DNA of 64,000 nucleotides from JAFGMQ01 sp036733345. Its GTDB lineage: Bacteria > Desulfobacterota > DSM-4660 > Desulfatiglandales > Desulfatiglandaceae. The translations under genes were made by a program, and so were the position numbers. Shown here piece by piece: positions 32,851-41,825 of this stretch. The first letter of the stretch is position 1. Each line of letters opens with the position of its first letter. The stretch spans positions 1 to 64,000 of the forward strand of contig DAINAR010000001.1 in NCBI GenBank assembly GCA_036733345.1. Reading direction: 5' to 3'. Below the pieces are notes generated by a model that saw only the letters and a program-made list of their open reading frames with translations, was not told where the DNA came from and did not search any database.

Positions 32851-34590
32851 TCAGAGTGGAAAATTGAAAAGCGGCACGATTTCAAATCGGTTAACATCCA
32901 CCAGTCCCTTATCTGTAAGCTTTAATTCAGGAATCACAGGGAGAGCCAGAAAAGATAACGTCATAAAAGGGTCTTTAATCTTAGCGCCCAGAGCACTCGC
33001 TGCATCATTTGTCGCCTTCAATTGTCTTACAAGAGAATCCATATATTGATTTGACATAAGGCCCGCAATCTCGAGCGGTGTTTCAGCAATGGTTTTTCCG
33101 TTGCAGACCACTGCGAGTCCGCCACCCATCTTCCTCACATTTTCAACGGCATAAAAAATATCTTCATCACTAACTCCTGCTGCAATCACATTGTGAGAAT
33201 CATGAGCCACTGATGATGCAATGGCGCCGCGCTTCAGACCTAAGCCGTTTACCAGACCAAGTCCGATATTTCCTGTGGCCTTATGTCTTTCAACTACACA
33301 AATCTTCAATATATCTCTTTCAGTATCAGATAGAACCAGGCCGTTTCCTGATTTTGGCCTTTCAAAATGCATGCGTGTTATGACCTGGCCCGGAATAATT
33401 TCAATTACTCTTGCATCACAACCTGCATCGGGTATGGAAAAGCTGTCCTCTTTTAATGGCGAAATATTAAGTGGTTCGGGCTTCTTAAATGACAGCTCTT
33501 TTTCTTTTACCGGAAAGTTGATCAATTCTCCTGAATCAACGACCAGATTCCCTCTTTTATAAACAGACTCCACTTTAAAGTCTTTAAGATCATCTAAAAT
33601 GACAATGTCAGCAACATAACCCGGGGCCACAGCACCCCTGTCCTTCAATCCAAAGTATTCAGAAGGATTTAAAGTAACAAGCTGAATCGCTGTCAATGGA
33701 TCTAATCCAAGCTGAACAGCTTTCTTTAACACAAAGTCTAAATGCCCCCTCTTCTGTATATCTTCAGCATGCAAGTCATCTGAGACAAAACAGAAACGTC
33801 GGCTGTTCATATTGTTAACAAGAGGCAAAAGTTCCTGGAGATTCTTGGCGGACGTACCTTCACGAATCATCAACATCACGCCGTTTTCTACTTTTTCAAG
33901 CCCTTCTGAAAGCAAGGAAGATTCATGGTCTGAACGTATTCCTGTTGAAACATAGGCCTGCAGATCATAATCCTTTAGTAACGGACAGTGGCCGTCGAGG
34001 ACTTTATGTTTAAAAAGCTCTATTTTTTCAAGAACTTTTTTATCGCACATCAGTACACCCGGGAAATTCATCATTTCAGCCAGCCCAAGGATGCGAGGCT
34101 CGTTAATCAGCCCGGAAAGTTCAGGTGCCCCAAGATTTGCACCCGAAGTTTCAAGTGCAGTAGCAGGGACGCATGAGGGAGCCATAAAATAAATATCAAA
34201 AGGGATGGAAGAGCTGTCTTCAAGCATGAAATGGATACCTGAAAGCCCCATTACATTTGCAATTTCATGCGGGTCGGAAATAATAGTTGTTGTTCCATGG
34301 GGCAACAGGGCGGCAGCCAGATTGAATGGGCTAAGCATACTGCTTTCTACGTGAATATGGCCATCAATAAGGCCGGGGACAACCCACCTTCCTTTCAAAT
34401 CCCTTTCTTCTTCTCCCTTATAATCTGAGCCAATGCCGACAATAACGCCATCATAAACAGCTACATCTTTTTCCTGAATTGCTCCGGAAAAAACATTAAC
34501 CACCCTTCCCTTTTTAATTACTAGATCAGCAGGAATTTCTCTTCTTGCAGCCAGAATTCTTTTTCGCAATGATTCAGTCATATTATTCAT
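32851..34590 (-). CDS. ade: Adenine deaminase
   Basis: Turns adenine to hypoxanthine. 579 residues of the amidohydrolase fold: GLIDGHIHVESSML (metal His pair), LPHGTTTIISDPHEIANVMG and SDDLHAEDIQKRGHLDFVL are the standard Ade blocks. The C-terminal SVAHDSHNVIAAGVSD closes it. ATGs at 34590 and 34581 are both possible. It lies between the AAA/APH-like pair and nadK and could share a transcript with them. Confidence 0.94.
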   Translation of the reverse strand: MNNMTESLRKRILAARREIPADLVIKKGRVVNVFSGAIQEKDVAVYDGVIVGIGSDYKGEEERDLKGRWVVPGLIDGHIHVESSMLSPFNLAAALLPHGTTTIISDPHEIANVMGLSGIHFMLEDSSSIPFDIYFMAPSCVPATALETSGANLGAPELSGLINEPRILGLAEMMNFPGVLMCDKKVLEKIELFKHKVLDGHCPLLKDYDLQAYVSTGIRSDHESSLLSEGLEKVENGVMLMIREGTSAKNLQELLPLVNNMNSRRFCFVSDDLHAEDIQKRGHLDFVLKKAVQLGLDPLTAIQLVTLNPSEYFGLKDRGAVAPGYVADIVILDDLKDFKVESVYKRGNLVVDSGELINFPVKEKELSFKKPEPLNISPLKEDSFSIPDAGCDARVIEIIPGQVITRMHFERPKSGNGLVLSDTERDILKICVVERHKATGNIGLGLVNGLGLKRGAIASSVAHDSHNVIAAGVSDEDIFYAVENVRKMGGGLAVVCNGKTIAETPLEIAGLMSNQYMDSLVRQLKATNDAASALGAKIKDPFMTLSFLALPVIPELKLTDKGLVDVNRFEIVPLFNFPL

Positions 34591-34616
34591 AATAAAAATA
34601 GTATGAAGCTCACTTA

Positions 34617-35243
34617 TTATCTTGCTGTTATGTCAACTATAAACCAGTTTTTGATATCATCCGAGGCAGTATCCACCATAACATGAACAATTGAAAGATC
34701 AGGATAATTTTTTTTTATATCTTCAATATCCACCGGTTCGAAATTATTCAGGTTATTATAAAAGGCCTGTTCTGTAATTGCATTTGATTCATAGCGCTCT
34801 CTCCCTCGCTGAGAAATACGTCTCAGACAGACTTCATCGGGGCAGTGAGTCTGGAGTATAATTAACGTCATCCCATGCCTGTCCGCAATAAATGCAGCTT
34901 TTCTTCTTAATAGCTGTGTAAAAAATGTGGCATCGAGAATGATTCCATTGACCTTCCCGGCAATTTCATCTGCCTTTTTAAAAAGTTCCTCGTATACAAG
35001 AGATCTTTTATCATTATCAGAAGCAACTTTTTCATCAAACACATCTTCATCTCTGAGTACTTCAAGACGTATGATATCAGTGCTCAGGATCTTATAGCCC
35101 TTGATTTTCTGGACAGCACCGGCACATACTGTTTTTCCGGACGCAGGCAGACCACAGCCAATCAACAAACTATTGGTTTTAAGTTCATTTTTTATGAATT
35201 CTGTAAAATCTTTTTTCATAACATACTCGAGAATCTTTTCCAT
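34617..35243 (-). CDS. P-loop AAA-type kinase (COG0645-like)
   Basis: 208 residues with a Walker A GCGLPASGKT near 28-37, DIIRLEVLRDEDVFDEKVAS after strand 2, and YEELFKKADEIA. This is the COG0645/AAA_33 type of small P-loop kinase. In many proteobacteria this domain is the C-terminal half of a fusion with a phosphotransferase (COG2187). Here both are separate genes in the same order, 33 bases apart. Substrate unknown. A start at 35222 (MKKDFTEF) is possible. Confidence 0.75.
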   Translation of the reverse strand: MEKILEYVMKKDFTEFIKNELKTNSLLIGCGLPASGKTVCAGAVQKIKGYKILSTDIIRLEVLRDEDVFDEKVASDNDKRSLVYEELFKKADEIAGKVNGIILDATFFTQLLRRKAAFIADRHGMTLIILQTHCPDEVCLRRISQRGRERYESNAITEQAFYNNLNNFEPVDIEDIKKNYPDLSIVHVMVDTASDDIKNWFIVDITAR

Positions 35244-35276
35244 TCTCTCAGCCGCTATAAAATATAAATTATACCT

Positions 35277-36284
35277 TTAAAGATAGGAGCGTGCGAGCCG
35301 GAAATATTTAACGGCCTTTTGAAATGCTTCCTCTTTTTTATCTTCCGGAATTCCTGTATCATCTATCTGAAAGCTGTTCACCTTCCCACGTACATAGGCC
35401 CGGTATACTTTATAAAAGCTCAAGAGCAAATCAACATTCTTTTCGCCTGTTCTCTGCCTGTAGTAATCCCATAATACCTTTGAAAAGGAATGACCTCCAT
35501 TATATTCAAGATCCATTAGCAAAAATGCAATGTCTGCAATAACATCGCTGTAGCGAAAGCGGTCATTGAATTCTATGCAGTCAATAATCGGCAGATCTTC
35601 TGTCAGGCAAATGTGTTCCATATGAAGATCGCCATGACAATCCCTTATTTTTCCTTCTTTTATTCTCTCGTGAAATATATCTGCATTTGATATGAAAAAT
35701 TCATCAGTCCATTTCTTTATGTCTTTAAAATCGCCCTCTGTAACAGTTAGTCCGATAAACCTCTCAGTCTGCTCAAAATTTTCGTCTGTGTTCATCTTGA
35801 AATTTTCAGGCCTGCCAAACTGGTCTATTTCATCTGATCTCTCTGCATTAACATGAAAATCGCCCAGCACTTCTGCAATTCTCTTCAAATGACTATCCTG
35901 AATTCTTCCATCAAGAAAAAATGATTTCATCAGCATTTTTTCAGGTATTCTTTTCATTTTAACGGCATAATCCACAATATTTCCCGAAGCTCTTTTAAAA
36001 CTGTGTCTTTCTCCGTCAAAGGTTACGGGCAATACATCGATATATATATTTTTTGCCAGCCTTCTGTTAAGGTCTATTTCCTGGTGACAGTAAAACCTTC
36101 TTTTTTCAAGGCTGGAAAAATCCAGAAACCCGAAGTTTACCGGTTTCTTGACCTTATAGACAAAATCATCTGCCACAAAGACGATTGAAATATGCGTTTG
36201 AATAACGGATATTCTTCCTGTTTTATCAGGAAAAGCATATGGATTCTGTAAATCATCGATCATTGAAGACATAATATTATCCAT
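35277..36284 (-). CDS. Aminoglycoside phosphotransferase-like kinase (COG2187-like)
   Basis: 335 residues of the protein kinase-like fold. The N-lobe has ISIVFVADDFVYKVKKPVNF with the ATP-anchoring Lys in VYKVKKPV. The catalytic loop is CHGDLHMEHICL and the metal-binding Asp is in IIDCIEFNDRFR. This is the COG2187 family, normally fused to COG0645. The natural substrate is not known and drug resistance is not implied. It is upstream of the P-loop kinase and downstream of the PHP gene. Confidence 0.78.
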   Translation of the reverse strand: MDNIMSSMIDDLQNPYAFPDKTGRISVIQTHISIVFVADDFVYKVKKPVNFGFLDFSSLEKRRFYCHQEIDLNRRLAKNIYIDVLPVTFDGERHSFKRASGNIVDYAVKMKRIPEKMLMKSFFLDGRIQDSHLKRIAEVLGDFHVNAERSDEIDQFGRPENFKMNTDENFEQTERFIGLTVTEGDFKDIKKWTDEFFISNADIFHERIKEGKIRDCHGDLHMEHICLTEDLPIIDCIEFNDRFRYSDVIADIAFLLMDLEYNGGHSFSKVLWDYYRQRTGEKNVDLLLSFYKVYRAYVRGKVNSFQIDDTGIPEDKKEEAFQKAVKYFRLARSYL

Positions 36285-36312
36285 TAACTATATTAATTAA
36301 CATTATGATTTT

Positions 36313-37191
36313 CTATACTGTTATTCCAAATTGAGTTGCAACATAAGATGGAACAGGAACTGTCCCCATTATAACAGGATTCTGATGACAGTCTGAGCCT
36401 CCAGTTACCAGTAATGATTCACTTCTTGCAGCCTCAAGATAGGCTGAAACAGCTCTTTTATCATGGCTGGAATGCCAGCATTCAATGCCGTCCAGATATG
36501 GCAGCATTGATTCTTTAATAATCTCAATCTGTTTTTGAAGTGAAGGTGTAAATGAAACCAGAGAAGTCCCATTTGAATTATTAGGGTGAGCCAGAATAAT
36601 TTTTCCTCCAGCCCCTCTTACAAGGCTTGATGCTTCTTCCAGGGATACAGGTAATTTTGGGATATCACACTTGACCAGATATTTGTCAAAGGCCGCCTGC
36701 CTGCTGGAAACAATATTTTTCTTTACCATGTAATCGGCAATATGAGGCCGGCCAAATGCACCATCCACTGTTTCCTCAATCGCCTTCAAATCAGCATCAG
36801 AAAAAGGCTGGATATCCCTTCGGATCAGTTCCTCATTAATTTTTCCAAGGATGCGCTCAGCCCTTACCCTTCGATGTTCTCTCAATTCAGCAAGTTTCTG
36901 TGATAATGATCTGTTAAAGATATCAAACTGGTAGCCAAGCACATCAAGTGATATAGGCTTTGAATCGTTGTATCGAGGATGAGAAAAAGATATGTTCAGC
37001 TCAACCCCTGTTATGTAATGCATTGCATATTTTGATGCCAGGGCCTGTGCAGATTTCTGGCTTTCTATAGAGTCATGGTCTGTAATGGAAATTACCGTTA
37101 TATGCCTCCGGTGGGCCTCATCAAATATCTCAGGCAATTTCATTCGGCCATCTGAACCTTCCCTGGAATGAATATGGAGATCAATTTTCAT
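36313..37191 (-). CDS. PHP domain phosphoesterase
   Basis: 292 residues with PHP metal motifs H6-I-H8 (DLHIHSREGSDG), ITDHDSIES (about 36-44), GVELNISF (about 61-68) and HPNNS (about 202-206), closing with GGSDCHQ. This set fits the 3',5'-nucleotide phosphatase/TrpH-like PHP branch. Exact substrate is inferred. The start overlaps iorB by 11 bases. Confidence 0.85.
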   Translation of the reverse strand: MKIDLHIHSREGSDGRMKLPEIFDEAHRRHITVISITDHDSIESQKSAQALASKYAMHYITGVELNISFSHPRYNDSKPISLDVLGYQFDIFNRSLSQKLAELREHRRVRAERILGKINEELIRRDIQPFSDADLKAIEETVDGAFGRPHIADYMVKKNIVSSRQAAFDKYLVKCDIPKLPVSLEEASSLVRGAGGKIILAHPNNSNGTSLVSFTPSLQKQIEIIKESMLPYLDGIECWHSSHDKRAVSAYLEAARSESLLVTGGSDCHQNPVIMGTVPVPSYVATQFGITV

Positions 37192-37819
37192 ATTGTCTGA
37201 TCAAGTCCCTCCCGATATCAAGCGCCCTGTAATTAATATCAAGTTTTGACTCAGGAAAAATACTCTTCATGACTTTTTTAATCAGTGTGCTGTCTATGGG
37301 AAAATCCTTTATAGCACACAACGCACCAATCATAATCATATTAAGCATTATCGGTCCGCCTAATTCTATGGCAATATGAGTGGCTCCAAGCCAGAAAAGC
37401 CTGGCGGTGGATTGTGTCAGCACTTTTTTTATCCATTCAGGTTCAGGGTAATCCACATCCCCTGCGATAACATTGAGAGGATAAATCGGTCTTGAATTTA
37501 CAATAAAAACAGTATCGCTGTTGCCATATTCATTGAGAATCCTGAGTGCCTCTAATGGCTCAAGTCCCACAATAACATGAGCGAGATTTGGTGGTATAAG
37601 AGGCCCATAACGCCTATCCTTTGAAATACGGATATGGCTCATTACGGGTCCGCCGCGCTGAGACAATCCAAAAGTTTCGCCAATCGTTACTTTCAATCCA
37701 TTTTGAACAGCTGCGCGGCCGAGAATCTGTGAAGCCAGGACATTTCCCTGACCACCGACACCGGTTATAATAAGATTCAGGGGATTCAATGAATTTGGTG
37801 TCATTCCTGTCTGTGTCAT
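37181..37819 (-). CDS. iorB: Indolepyruvate:ferredoxin oxidoreductase subunit beta
   Basis: Start chosen at ATG 37819, forming an ATGA overlap with the iorA stop and preceded by AAGGGAGA; an ATG at 37855 would lie inside iorA and is less likely. 212 residues with LIITGVGGQGNVLASQILG, GETFGLSQRGGPVMSHIRIS and EPLEALRIL, the gamma-domain blocks of this subunit. It receives the arylpyruvate decarboxylation product and CoA together with IorA. It is the third gene of the operon. Confidence 0.93.
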   Translation of the reverse strand: MTQTGMTPNSLNPLNLIITGVGGQGNVLASQILGRAAVQNGLKVTIGETFGLSQRGGPVMSHIRISKDRRYGPLIPPNLAHVIVGLEPLEALRILNEYGNSDTVFIVNSRPIYPLNVIAGDVDYPEPEWIKKVLTQSTARLFWLGATHIAIELGGPIMLNMIMIGALCAIKDFPIDSTLIKKVMKSIFPESKLDINYRALDIGRDLIRQYEN

Positions 37820-39720
37820 GACTTTTTCTCCCTTACTATTGCCCCTTGCGGACATATATCAGCGCATATCCCGCAACCAACACAAATCACATCATCGATA
37901 CATGCCTTTTGAACCTGTTTATCCCATATCAGACCCGGGCAACGGAAAATTCTTGTGCAAAATCGGCCGCAACCGCATTCCTCTCCAAGGCACTTATCCT
38001 GTTCAACATGCATATTGTAAGGGAATGCCTCTTCCCTGCCCTGGACAAGCGCGCATTTGCGACGCATAATAATTACCCTTGGACCTTCGATTTTCATAAA
38101 CTCATATATTGTCCTGGCCGTATCTGCCATATCATATGGATCTGAGACTGTAACTTTAATATCCAGAGAACGGCAAAGTGCCTCAATATCTACCGGTTGA
38201 CTCTTTGCTCCCATTGCAGTCACACCTGTTCCAGGATGAGGCTGAAATCCGGTCATGGCTGTTGCGCTATTGTCCAGTATCAATAAAAGGATATTGGAAT
38301 TATTGAATTTTGCATTAATAATGCCGGGAATGCTTGAATGAAAAAATGTGGAATCCCCGCAAACAGTTACAACAGGCTGATCAAACCCGAATTTTTCGAG
38401 TTTCCCATAACCACACGCCAGGCCGACTCCCGAACCCATTGCATGTACTGATTTCACCTGCCTGAAACCAGTAGGCCAGATTCCCATTGTGTAACAGCCA
38501 ATATCTCCTGAAACAAATCCATTTTGATCATTCCATGCCAGGGCTGTTTTTATGGCATAATAAGACCCTCTATGTGGACAGCCGGGGCAGAAACCGAATT
38601 CTCTTGGAGGCACATTATTTTCTGTTATCTGTATTACGTTATCTCTGAACGATTTGTTTTCCCATGAGATTTCAAAAATATTGCCTATTACATCCAGGAT
38701 ATTTGCAGGAGCTATTTCACCACAGGATGGGATATGCCCTGAAGCCTTTCCAAAATAGGTTTTTAGTCCAACCTTTTTCCCAAGATCAGAGGCTAATGCC
38801 TTGACGTTGTTCTCAAGAAACGGGTCCACCTCTTCTGCAAACAGCACCTGATCACATGTCTTCAGGTGCTTTTCCAGTAATTTATCCGGTAAAGGCCAGG
38901 TTGTGCCCAGTTTAAGAACCCCCACCTGATCATCAAGTCCCAGGATTTCAACCGCTTCGTTAACATAATTCCACACACAACCACTTGATATAACAATCAA
39001 TATTGGCTCAGAAGGGCCTTTATAACTGTTAAATGCTGATGTCTCGAATAATTCCTTTGCCTGATCGAGCTTTTTATGCCTTCCATCATGTTTGTTCACA
39101 ATGGGAAAGGTGTGGAAAGGATTTTCCGGATCAAAATACGGTTTAACATTTACACTGGGTAAATCCCCGATAAATACATTTGAACGTGTATGCGAAAGTC
39201 TGGATACGCTTCTTACCATTACAACGTTTTTGATTTTTTCAGAGAGCTCAAAAGCCCAGCGAGTCATTTCAAGTGCTTCCTGGGGGGTGGAAGGTTCAAG
39301 CAAAGGGATGTCTGTCAGCGGGGCAAAAGGTCTCGCATCTTCTTCATTGGTGCTTGAAATACCTGAAGGATCATCACATGTAACCAGGACTATCCCGGCC
39401 TTTGTCCCCGAGAGTGTTAAATTGGTAAGGAAATCGGATGCAACATTGACCCCGTTCTGTTTCATACATACAAGGGCGCGACACCCGGCAAATGAAGCGG
39501 CTGTAGCAGCTTCGAGAGCAACCTTCTCATTAATGGACCATTCAACATAAACAGGCAGATCCCTTGTCGATTCAGCGAGGGTCTCGATTATCTCTGATGA
39601 CGGATTCCCGGGATACCCGGAACAAAACATGACTCCGCCTTCAAGAGCACCACGGGCAATTGCTTCATTTCCCTGAAGCAATAATTCAACTCCTCCCGAT
39701 TGTTGACTGATTCTGTTCAT
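37816..39720 (-). CDS. iorA: Indolepyruvate:ferredoxin oxidoreductase subunit alpha
   Basis: Oxidatively decarboxylates arylpyruvates from aromatic amino acids to aryl-acyl-CoA and passes electrons to ferredoxin. 634 residues. Thiamine-diphosphate site: GDS at 455-457, with GDIGCYTMG before it and ILDNSATAMTGFQPHPGTG after. CPGCPHRG (378-385) is the usual motif. The C-terminal ferredoxin part (about 577-630) has Cys-rich GEECGCGRFC and CVGCGICADICP motifs for two 4Fe-4S clusters. It is transcribed with an F420-dehydrogenase-beta-like gene upstream. Confidence 0.96.
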   Translation of the reverse strand: MNRISQQSGGVELLLQGNEAIARGALEGGVMFCSGYPGNPSSEIIETLAESTRDLPVYVEWSINEKVALEAATAASFAGCRALVCMKQNGVNVASDFLTNLTLSGTKAGIVLVTCDDPSGISSTNEEDARPFAPLTDIPLLEPSTPQEALEMTRWAFELSEKIKNVVMVRSVSRLSHTRSNVFIGDLPSVNVKPYFDPENPFHTFPIVNKHDGRHKKLDQAKELFETSAFNSYKGPSEPILIVISSGCVWNYVNEAVEILGLDDQVGVLKLGTTWPLPDKLLEKHLKTCDQVLFAEEVDPFLENNVKALASDLGKKVGLKTYFGKASGHIPSCGEIAPANILDVIGNIFEISWENKSFRDNVIQITENNVPPREFGFCPGCPHRGSYYAIKTALAWNDQNGFVSGDIGCYTMGIWPTGFRQVKSVHAMGSGVGLACGYGKLEKFGFDQPVVTVCGDSTFFHSSIPGIINAKFNNSNILLLILDNSATAMTGFQPHPGTGVTAMGAKSQPVDIEALCRSLDIKVTVSDPYDMADTARTIYEFMKIEGPRVIIMRRKCALVQGREEAFPYNMHVEQDKCLGEECGCGRFCTRIFRCPGLIWDKQVQKACIDDVICVGCGICADICPQGAIVREKKS

Positions 39721-39739
39721 CCTAAACCCCGTACAAATA

Positions 39740-40789
39740 TTAAAGGCTGACCGCCATATTACTCAAGGCTCTCTTTTGTTTATTAAGAGCAGCTTCCTTA
39801 AGATGGATAAAGTTCTCCTCAGGCAGCTCATCCAACTCCAACCATCCCTCTGCCTCAGCCGCATTTATAAGCTCATCACCTGCGTTGGTTCTGACTATTA
39901 CCGTGTTCCACCCTTCACGGCCTTCTACCGTTCCTACGGAAAGATCGGCTTTTTCTGCTGTCATGTCCCTGCATATTGTGCAACCTTTCTGAATAAATGG
40001 TTTTACTGAATCAAGCGGGATATCAATCCATCCTGTTTCAGTTTGAACACAGAATTTTTCTGATGGTGGAGGCGAGATGTCGAACTTTTTTATTTTTCTA
40101 TCAGGATATTCGTGATTTAAAAACGCCTCCAGACCGCGATATTCTAATGCCCAGGTACAGAACAGACCAATCTTGATGGCAATACGCTTGCTTCTCTCCT
40201 CTCCGTCCGGCTTTGCCAGTTTAATTCGTGCCAGGGCATCCATTTGGCAAGGGAGCCCCACCACCCCTATCTTGTCCTGTCCATCACTGATAGCTCTATT
40301 CAGAGCAGAAAGACTTCCTGAGGCTGAATATATTGATTGAGCACAATCGAGAATAGAAGTCCGGTTTTGAGAAATCCTTCCACCTGGAGAAGACTGTCCT
40401 CCTTTATCTGTTAAAACAGCTGATTTAATAATACCCTTTTCCAGGGAAAATATAATCAGGGAGGATACAGTGCCGCCATACTGGGCCTTGTTCCTGATGT
40501 CTTTATCAACGGCTCGTGCAATAACAACCCTGATGAAAGGGCCTACTTCTTCTGAATTGAAAACACCCTCGGCTTTCCTTTCCAGATGTATGCCTTCATA
40601 ATCAGCCTTGGGACAGATTTGCAGGCATCTCCATACATCTGCGTAGCATTGATCCATCACAACAACTTTACCGTCAAAGTAATTAAAATACGGGCAAAGT
40701 CCTACGCATGCTCCGCACTGGACACAAATGCCCTTATTAATTACTTTTTCAATCAGACTGCGTTGACCTTCTGATTTAAAAGCTTCCAT
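39740..40789 (-). CDS. FrhB-like iron-sulfur flavoprotein (F420 hydrogenase/dehydrogenase beta family)
   Basis: 349 residues. The N-terminal 4Fe-4S motif is C22-x2-C25-x2-C28-x3-C32 (CVQCGACVGLCP). The middle has QYGGTVSSLI and VGLPCQMDAL, typical of FrhB/HdrB-like flavin proteins, and CTICRDMTAEKADLSVG closes a second cluster region. In FrhB-type proteins FAD and Fe-S connect to F420 or ferredoxin. Being first in the operon with iorA, it probably carries electrons to or from IorAB. The partner is inferred. Its own promoter lies at 40829-40857. Confidence 0.85.
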   Translation of the reverse strand: MEAFKSEGQRSLIEKVINKGICVQCGACVGLCPYFNYFDGKVVVMDQCYADVWRCLQICPKADYEGIHLERKAEGVFNSEEVGPFIRVVIARAVDKDIRNKAQYGGTVSSLIIFSLEKGIIKSAVLTDKGGQSSPGGRISQNRTSILDCAQSIYSASGSLSALNRAISDGQDKIGVVGLPCQMDALARIKLAKPDGEERSKRIAIKIGLFCTWALEYRGLEAFLNHEYPDRKIKKFDISPPPSEKFCVQTETGWIDIPLDSVKPFIQKGCTICRDMTAEKADLSVGTVEGREGWNTVIVRTNAGDELINAAEAEGWLELDELPEENFIHLKEAALNKQKRALSNMAVSL

Positions 40790-40828
40790 TTTCTATTGAC
40801 TCCCCTTTAGGCCAGTTTTGGTGTTTAT

Positions 40829-40857
40829 TTTATATTTTGGTTTGAAGGCGAGGTCAA
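40829..40857 (-). promoter_or_regulatory. Sigma-70 promoter of the FrhB-like/iorAB operon
   Basis: On the minus strand: TTGACC (40857-40852), a 17-base spacer, and TATAAA (40834-40829), about 40 bases ahead of the start codon at 40789. AAAGGGGAG follows as ribosome site. Confidence 0.5.
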
Positions 40858-40919
40858 GGTTAAAAAAAGACACAAATTGACAGGGGAATGCTTAATGAAT
40901 AGATGCAGCAAAAAAGAAA

Positions 40920-40955
40920 ACAGAAAAGGCCTCTTTTCCATCAGGCCTTTTCTGT
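40920..40955 (-). terminator. Intrinsic terminator embedded in the end of the transglycosylase gene
   Basis: ACAGAAAAGGCCT and AGGCCTTTTCTGT (40943-40955 and 40920-40932) form a perfect 13-base stem. On the minus strand it is followed by a T-rich TTTTCTTTTTT run. The TGA stop of the transglycosylase gene (40943-40941) falls at the base of the loop, so the C-terminal codons are part of the terminator stem. Confidence 0.85.
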
Positions 40956-41564
40956 TTTAATTGGTTTTTCATCTTTATAGTACTGATAATATTCAAAAAC
41001 CTTTTCAATATAATACCTTGTAGCCCCAATAGGAGGAATTCCCTGGTATTCTTTTACCCTTCTGATACCAGCATTGTAAGCTGCCAGGGCCATTTTGATA
41101 TCCCCTTTAAATTTCTTTAAAAGTTGTTTGAAGTATTTAACCCCGCCATTAATATTGTGTGCAGGATTGAAGATATCTTCAACCCCAAGTGCTTCAGCTG
41201 TCTTTGGCATGAGTTGCATGAGGCCTTTAGCGCCTTTTTTGGAAATAGCCTGGGGATTATATCCTGACTCAGCCATAATAATGGCTTTTATCAGGTCAGG
41301 ATCAATATCGTGCTTATTTGCGACCTGTATAATAATAGGCGCAAAAAATTGCTCAGCCTTTTTTCTGCTGTTAAACTTTACAATATTCCTTTTTTGGAAT
41401 TCAGACTGATCAGATTCAAAAATTAACGTTTTATTTTTAGCAGCTTGGTTTAACTCTCGTCCTTCAAAAGAAATAATACCGGACACAAACAGGAATATCA
41501 GAACGGCATACAACCACCGGGATAGCTTAATCGCAAAACCTCGATTAAATGATTCTTCGTCCAT
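40941..41564 (-). CDS. Soluble lytic transglycosylase-like protein (SLT fold)
   Basis: Cleaves peptidoglycan glycans. Start taken at ATG 41564, after GGAGG, giving 207 residues; an upstream ATG at 41585 is less likely. One N-terminal membrane helix (about 18-33, LYAVLIFLFVSGIISF) anchors it to the inner membrane or acts as a signal. The SLT domain has AESGYNPQAISKKGAKG, with catalytic E in AESGY, then LMQLMPKTAEALG and a NINGGVKYFKQLL helix with LAAYNAG. It is monocistronic with its own terminator. Confidence 0.92.
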   Translation of the reverse strand: MDEESFNRGFAIKLSRWLYAVLIFLFVSGIISFEGRELNQAAKNKTLIFESDQSEFQKRNIVKFNSRKKAEQFFAPIIIQVANKHDIDPDLIKAIIMAESGYNPQAISKKGAKGLMQLMPKTAEALGVEDIFNPAHNINGGVKYFKQLLKKFKGDIKMALAAYNAGIRRVKEYQGIPPIGATRYYIEKVFEYYQYYKDEKPIKTEKA

Positions 41565-41759
41565 ACTAGACCTCCAGATATGCATAAAAATTCTATATTA
41601 ATTATTAATACATGCTGCCTTTGTCAAGGTATTTTTCAAGAGCTTGAATAATAGACAGAATATATGCTAATTTAACTGTTTTAATATAGCTTTTTCCATT
41701 TTCTAATAAGGCCACATTCAACTGAATTTATCGACTAATAGTTTAAACTCATATATTGC

Positions 41760-41789
41760 TTGAATTATCCTGTATAACGTGATTATATT
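41760..41789 (+). promoter_or_regulatory. Candidate promoter of the purine nucleoside phosphorylase gene
   Basis: TTGAAT at 41760-41765, 18-base spacer, TATATT at 41784-41789, about 36 bases ahead of the start codon. Confidence 0.3.
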
Positions 41790-41825
41790 ATGATAAATAA
41801 ATCAGCTACCTTTGGGAGATAAATT

